A stretch of 64,000 bases of DNA, taken from contig CM019703.1 in NCBI GenBank assembly GCA_009760885.1, forward strand, positions 13,314,459 through 13,378,458. The letters are read 5' to 3'. The DNA is from Achatina immaculata. Lineage: Eukaryota > Mollusca > Gastropoda > Stylommatophora > Achatinidae. The notes under the pieces are model-generated. The model was not told the DNA's origin, made no database searches, and worked only from the letters and a program-made list of their open reading frames with translations. Of this stretch, positions 59,239 through 64,000 are shown one piece after another (within the stretch, counting starts at the first letter, position 1; each line of letters opens with the position of its first letter). The position numbers and the translations under genes are program-made.

Positions 59239-59501
59239 GACGCCGATAAAAAAAATGTTTGTTACTTATCTGCAGTTTGTTATCGTTTTAACGTTCATTT
59301 GGGGGGCAGCGTGTACTAGAGTTCTAGTACGTAACGTAACAGGTGCGACGACGACTGACATCTTCGATGTTACGGTAGCCGACGAAGAAGACATCACGAC
59401 AGTGAACTACGAGAATGACCCAGAGATTCTGGACGAGAATGTCTACAACTCGACTCCGTTTCCAAACGGCGATGATAGTTTCCTGATGGTACGGACGCTC
59501 G
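59239..59501 (+). CDS. First coding exon of a secreted/membrane protein of unknown identity
   Basis: The exon starts after acceptor TTCTGTTGCAG (ending 59238) and ends at donor CG/GTAAGT (59501/59502) in phase 1. Coding begins at ATG 59255 (a second in-frame ATG at 59216 lies 5' of the acceptor). The 82 residues begin with a signal peptide (MFVTYLQFVIVLTFIWGAAC, cleavage probably around residues 19-21), then RVLVRNVTG and an acidic extracellular stretch (TVADEEDITTVNYENDPE) with an N-glycosylation sequon NVT; NSTP is a weak sequon. There is no cysteine after position 20 in this exon. Composition and codon use look like real coding sequence. I do not recognise the family: it could be a receptor ectodomain, a secreted ligand precursor or a matrix protein. 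Further exons were not found before the window ends. Confidence 0.6.
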
Positions 59502-59639
59502 GTAAGTACTGTCCATTTGCTGTGTTGTTTTTCAGTAAAGAATATGGAACGCCACTGCATTCAAAGTTTTGGTAAATGATGCTGACATATCGGTGTTGAG
59601 TCGCTTTGCAATAAAAGTATTGATGTCGTTCTGTTTTCA

Positions 59640-60640
59640 GGTGTTCTGTTTTACATGTTTGGTGAATAGTGTTTGTTCTGTGTTAAAATATATAAATCGT
59701 GTGCTTTGTAATCAGAAGTTTGGTAAATAATGTTGATTCAGTTCACATGTTTGGTAAATAGTGTTGATTCAGGTCAAATGTTTGATAAATAGTGTTCGGT
59801 TCAAATGTTTGGTAAGTAGTGTTGATTCAGCTCAGATGTTTGGCAAATAGTGTTGATTCAGTTCAAATGTTTGGTAAGTAGTGTTGATTCAGTTCAAATG
59901 TTTGGTAAGTAGTGTTGATTCAGTTCACATGTTTGGTAAATAATGTTGATTCAGTTCAAATGTTTGATAAATAATGTTCAGTTCAAACGTTTGGTAAGTA
60001 GTGTTGATTCAGTTCACATGTTTGGTAAGTAGTGTTGATTCAGTTCACATGTTTGGCAAATAGTGTTGATTCAGTTCAAATGTTTGGTAAATAGTGTTGA
60101 TTCAGTTCACATGTTTGGTAAATAGTGTTGATTCAGTTCAAATGTTTGATAAATAGTGTTCAGTTCAAATGTTTGGTAAGTAGTGTTGATTCAGCTCAGA
60201 TGTTTGGTAAATAGAGTTGATTCAGTTCAGATGTTTGGTAAATGATGTTAACTCACTTCAAATGTTTGGTAAATAGTGTTGATTCAGTTCAGATGTTTGG
60301 TAAATAGTGTTGATTCAGTTCAGATGTTTGATAAATGATGTTAACTCACTTCAAATGTTTGGTAAATAGTGTTGATTCAGTTCAGATGTTTGATAAATGA
60401 TGTTAACTCATTTCAAATGTTTGGTAAATAGTGTTGATTCACTTCAAATGTGTAGCAAATAGTGTTGATTCAGTTCAAACATTTGGTAATGGTGTTAAGA
60501 TAGCTCAAACATTTGGTGAGTAGTGTTGAATGGTTCATACGTTAGTAAAATAGTGTTGATTCCTTTCAAATGTTGGGTATATGGTATTGATATAGCTCAG
60601 ACGTATAGTAAGTATACAGTGGTCAAACATTTGGTAAATG
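59640..60640 (+). repeat. 31-bp minisatellite, ~30 copies
   Basis: Unit TTTGGTAAATAGTGTTGATT then CAGTTCAAATG. The array begins about 140 bp after the donor site of the secreted-protein exon, and its outer copies are diverged. Each unit contains GGTAA(A/G), so many weak donor-like sites lie in this intron. Confidence 0.95.
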
Positions 60641-60869
60641 ATGATGAATGACCTCTGGCTATCTTGATCCACTGGTTTAAGTCTTTCCTACCCCTCCCCC
60701 CTCCCCCAACCCCGCCCGGGAAAAAAAATGATGTCGACATAGTTCAAAAGTTTATTAAATATTCTGTGGTCAAACATTTGGAAAATGGTATTGCTATAGC
60801 TCAAAGGTGTGGTAAATGTTTTTTTTTTTTGTTTGTCAAACCCTGGTAAATGGTGTTGATATGTTAAAC

Positions 60870-61010
60870 ATTTTTGGGGGGGGGGGGGGGTAAATCGTGC
60901 GGGCTGACTTCTAACTTTTCAGATCCCTGGGTTGACAAGTTTTCACTTTCGTGAACTTTAATTCAGTTTATTCCGTAACCCCCCTCCCCCTCCCCCCTTT
61001 TTCATGCTGC
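60870..61010. repeat. G-run and C-rich tracts
   Basis: Poly-G at about 60875-60889 and CT-rich runs at 60980-61000, in intronic or intergenic DNA. Confidence 0.75.
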
Positions 61011-61084
61011 ATTCTTACCCCTCTCATGATCTTTCTGTAATCTACCAGAAGACGACCGTACGACCCAGTTTTTTTTACCACTGT

Positions 61085-61440
61085 TTTAGAACATCAGATG
61101 ACTGAACAACAACCAGTCTCATGGGCGATCAGGAAAAGGAGATGGACATATATATGTTGGTCACTTGATGAGAAGAAATGATCAGAGAATCCCAGAACAA
61201 GCTGTCAAGTGGAACACAACAAGCCGAAGAAAAAGAGGCAGACCGCGTGAAACTCTGAAGAGGACATTGTTAAGAGAGGCCAAATTAACAGGCATAAAAT
61301 CCTTTGATGAGGTTGAAAGACTCGCCGAAGACAGGAAAATTTGGCGAACTACTTTGCGAGCCCTATGTGACGTTTAACGGAACGGGAAGGATATAAGATA
61401 TAAGATTTAGAACATACCGTAAGATATAAGATTTAGAACA
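61085..61440 (+). mobile_element. LINE family P, 3' end
   Basis: Plus frame 61165-61377: QAVKWNTTSRRKRGRPRETL, LREAKLTGIKSFDEVERLAE, LRALCDV-stop, followed by GGGAAGGATATAAG. 5'-truncated. Confidence 0.8.
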
Positions 61441-61965
61441 TACCGTTAACTTTCATACTTTTTTTTCTCTCCCCTGGTAAGTAACGATCTTTGATTTCTT
61501 CTCTTTTTTTTTTCTTTTTCTTCTTCTTTACTTTCAAGCAGGTAAATGTTGGGAAAAAGAATTCAAGGAATCTTCAGGTGTACTTTTGAAGCAAAGTTTC
61601 TTTTTTTTTTTCTTCTTTTTATTCCACTCAACTTCTGAGATTTTTATGTCTTGTTATATGAGATTTTTGTATCTAATCTGTTTTTTTAAAAATTCCTTGA
61701 ATTTGTGTACTTAACCTCTGATGTTTGGAGAAGAAAAGCCGGGCTTGTAAATAAAGCGCTGAGGATTTTTGTCTGAAATGCGAGTTGATATGTAATAAAT
61801 ATTTGAACAAAAAAATCTGTATTAAGGTAAAACGGTTGTAATTTTTAAACGTTGAAGAAATATAAACGAACATGTCTGTTCGCGTTTTGCTTGAGACGTG
61901 CGAAATGATAGCGAGAGATAAACTTACATGTGAGAGAGAAATTAAAGGCAGCAAAGGTTCACTGC
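61440..61965. other. No recognisable gene
   Basis: AT-rich with T-runs; it could be intron of the secreted-protein gene. Confidence 0.5.
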
Positions 61966-61967
61966 GA

Positions 61968-62071
61968 CATCCATCCATCCATCCATCCATCCATCCATCC
62001 ATCCATCCATCCATCCATCCATCCATCCATCCATCCATCCATCCATCCATCCATCCATCCATCCATCCATC
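61968..62071. repeat. (CATC)n microsatellite
   Basis: About 26 units, nearly perfect; frames over it (IHPS/MDGW repeats) are not genes. Confidence 0.97.
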
Positions 62072-62079
62072 GGCTATAA

Positions 62080-63445
62080 CTTCAAACGATCTCCGCCTTT
62101 CTAATAAACTTTCTATAAATTAACTTTCTATAAAAACCTTTTTTTTTAAAAATAAAACCAGTTGCAGAAAAATTTTGTTTTTCAAGCCATACAGTCAAAA
62201 ACATTTTTTAAAAGACAGAAAGTCTATTCCATCACAGTGCAATGTCTTATCTCATATCGCAGAAACGTTTTAAATCTGAGACAGTATAATGGATTCCAGA
62301 TTCTTGTCTCATCATTTAAGTTCCGGCTTTTTTGTTTGTTTGTTTTCTCCCCCCCCCCCCCCTCTTCTGTTCTTATTTTGCTTGGAGAAGAGTTTGACTT
62401 TGAAGTGAAGAGATGGCAAAATGAAAGGTATGGCCGTGTAAAGCGTAGGTTGTTTTGTGATCTGCAGTGTTTAGACTGTCTCAGAGTTCCTTCTAATGAT
62501 ATATATGATACACTGGTCATGACTCACTAAAAAGCTGAACTGCGGGGTTTTTTTTTATTAACACAATCTCTCATAAATATGGCTTAAGTATATCGTTTAG
62601 TAATTAAAAAAATAGAATGGAAAATATAGATCTCGAAAGGTATTATAGAACAACAAAAGATAAAGAACCCGCGTGTTACATTCTAAAAAAAAAAAAAAAC
62701 ACGCGATAACAAATAATTCGCGGACATGAAGTGGTGAAAGCTTTATACACAGCTCATAGACGTTTGGAAGAAAAATGTAGGTCACTGATAATGTAACACA
62801 TGGGATAATTTATAACGCACTTTCTCTGATTCTTTATCAATCACCGAACAGAATAACATCATTGGAAAACAAAGCAGACACATTAAGAGTTTTAACAGAT
62901 TTTTGATGTGGCAGTTTTTAAAAAAAAAGCGAAAGAAAAATGTAAAGAAAATCTCCGAATTTTCCCCTCACATTTTGAACGTTTGCTTATCTCATTTTCT
63001 TTGGCTATCAAGAACCGGCGGTTACACAGTTTTGTATCAAAGTGACATTGTTTTGTGCGTGAATCAACGGAAAAGAATGCCAATAAACTGTGCGTTTAAC
63101 GCCCTTTCTAATCCCATTAGCATTTTTGCGACACTTTTAACGATTGAGATAAAATGTCAGAGAATCAGACTATTCATAAACTGGAGGGTGTAACGGATGA
63201 TTCACATTTAAGCGTAAATCTCCGGCCCCACGGTGAAATGGATACAGTTCGTATCGTGTAGTAAATATAGGGGTCACACAAGAGTGCCAAATGAATTTGA
63301 AAACAAACAAACAAACTATGTAAGCATGCATAAATATACAGCTGTTTGTGAAAGTTTGGAACATCGTTTTGCTTAGCAGCCTCTCTCAAGGGAAAAGAAA
63401 AAGAAAGAAAAGGCAGATCTGGTTTATTGTTGATAAAAATATAGT
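62080..63445. other. No recognisable gene
   Basis: AT-rich; short C-run at 62351-62362; no exon with good splice borders seen. Confidence 0.5.
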
Positions 63446-63449
63446 TTTA

Positions 63450-63685
63450 CACAGACTAGAGACATCTAGGGGATGTAGTGTTAGTGTCTATTTTCCTTGG
63501 CTTGATTGTACATTAGAGGGTGATGTGGTCAGATTCATGCCTAACCACCTTTCCATCCCGGCTCCAAAAGGAGATGGACACCTGCTACTACAGGTGTGTG
63601 AATGGGGCCCTTTCCAGTTGGACTTCAACCACCGACATGTACGGAAGACACGATCGCATTAACCACTGCGCCACTCTCACGTCCC
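63450..63685 (-). mobile_element. SINE 1 copy
   Basis: GATGTGGTCAGATTCATGCC, CCACCTTTCCATCCCGGCTCC and the minus-strand head ending near TTAACCACTGCGCCACTC match SINE 1. Confidence 0.75.
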
Positions 63686-63759
63686 TATCATGATATACTT
63701 GATTAACCTTTTGCCGTTTACTGGCCAGATTACAAGTAAACCACCCGTCCACCCATCCA

Positions 63760-64000
63760 TGGCTTGGTCGGCCATCGGCTAAGCAGTCACCGCCGGGTAC
63801 GCCCTGTGGCGTCTTGCAGGGCAGCAATAAAATGCCTCCGCCTCCCACGGTCCACGGCCAGCCTTTGCTGTGCTGCATGTTACTCGTTTCCGCTTCTACA
63901 GTTCTCCGCCAGGTAGTCGTGGGTCATCCTCTCTTTGTTTTTTCCCTTGGGTGTCCATGGCACGGCTGTTTTAGCGATGTTGCTGGGGTATCTTCGTTTC
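63760..64000 (-). mobile_element. LINE family S, C-terminal part, runs off window
   Basis: Minus-strand frames read IAKTAVPWTPKGKNKE and TWRRTVEAE, then GWPWTVGGGG, paralleling KIALRWTPQGNRSKGRPEETWRR at 28.5 kb. The element continues past the window edge. Confidence 0.65.

Noticed and set aside
61673..62123. MDGW and IHPS repeat frames
   Set aside because: By-product of the CATC microsatellite.

Overview
This window looks like nuclear DNA of an invertebrate animal, probably a lophotrochozoan such as a mollusc (inference from protein style and repeat content; no species is assignable). It is AT-rich and gene-poor, its genes are split by introns, and it is crowded with non-LTR retrotransposon fragments, tRNA-derived SINEs, Tc1/mariner-type remnants, minisatellites and microsatellites. 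No prokaryotic gene, operon, CRISPR array or rRNA was seen.

Three host genes can be supported. (1) A gemin8 orthologue on the minus strand, three coding exons (17079-16172, 10156-9939, 8751-8540) whose splice phases fit exactly and give about 445 residues. Gemin8 is a subunit of the SMN complex that assembles spliceosomal snRNPs. (2) A Rab9 orthologue on the minus strand, two coding exons (38880-38731, 35098-34634), 204 residues. Rab9 is a late endosome to Golgi trafficking GTPase. A probable upstream promoter and non-coding exon lie near 43.5-43.7 kb. (3) On the plus strand, a single first coding exon (59255-59501) of an unrecognised secreted or membrane protein with a signal peptide; the rest of the gene was not found here.

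Layout: 1-8 kb is repeat debris (an RNase-H-type LINE, two Tc1-like transposon halves, one interrupted by a 1.07 kb insertion). 8.5-17.1 kb is gemin8, with a nearly intact RTE-type LINE in its first intron. 17-34 kb is LINE/SINE territory, including a second RTE copy with a SINE and another LINE inserted into it with target-site duplications. 31-34 kb has two DNA transposons with terminal inverted repeats. 34.6-43.7 kb is Rab9, whose intron is largely a 59-bp minisatellite. 44-58 kb is more LINE remnants, minisatellites and long microsatellites. 59-61 kb is the secreted-protein exon followed by a 31-bp minisatellite, and the window ends in a SINE and a LINE 3' end.

The most notable biology is not a new system but (a) linkage of Rab9 and Gemin8, whose human counterparts also lie together in Xp22.2, suggesting an old retained gene neighbourhood; (b) a long N-terminal extension on this Gemin8; and (c) several mobile elements whose borders can be fixed exactly because they landed in other repeats, including a ~360-bp unclassified element with a 9-bp target-site duplication.
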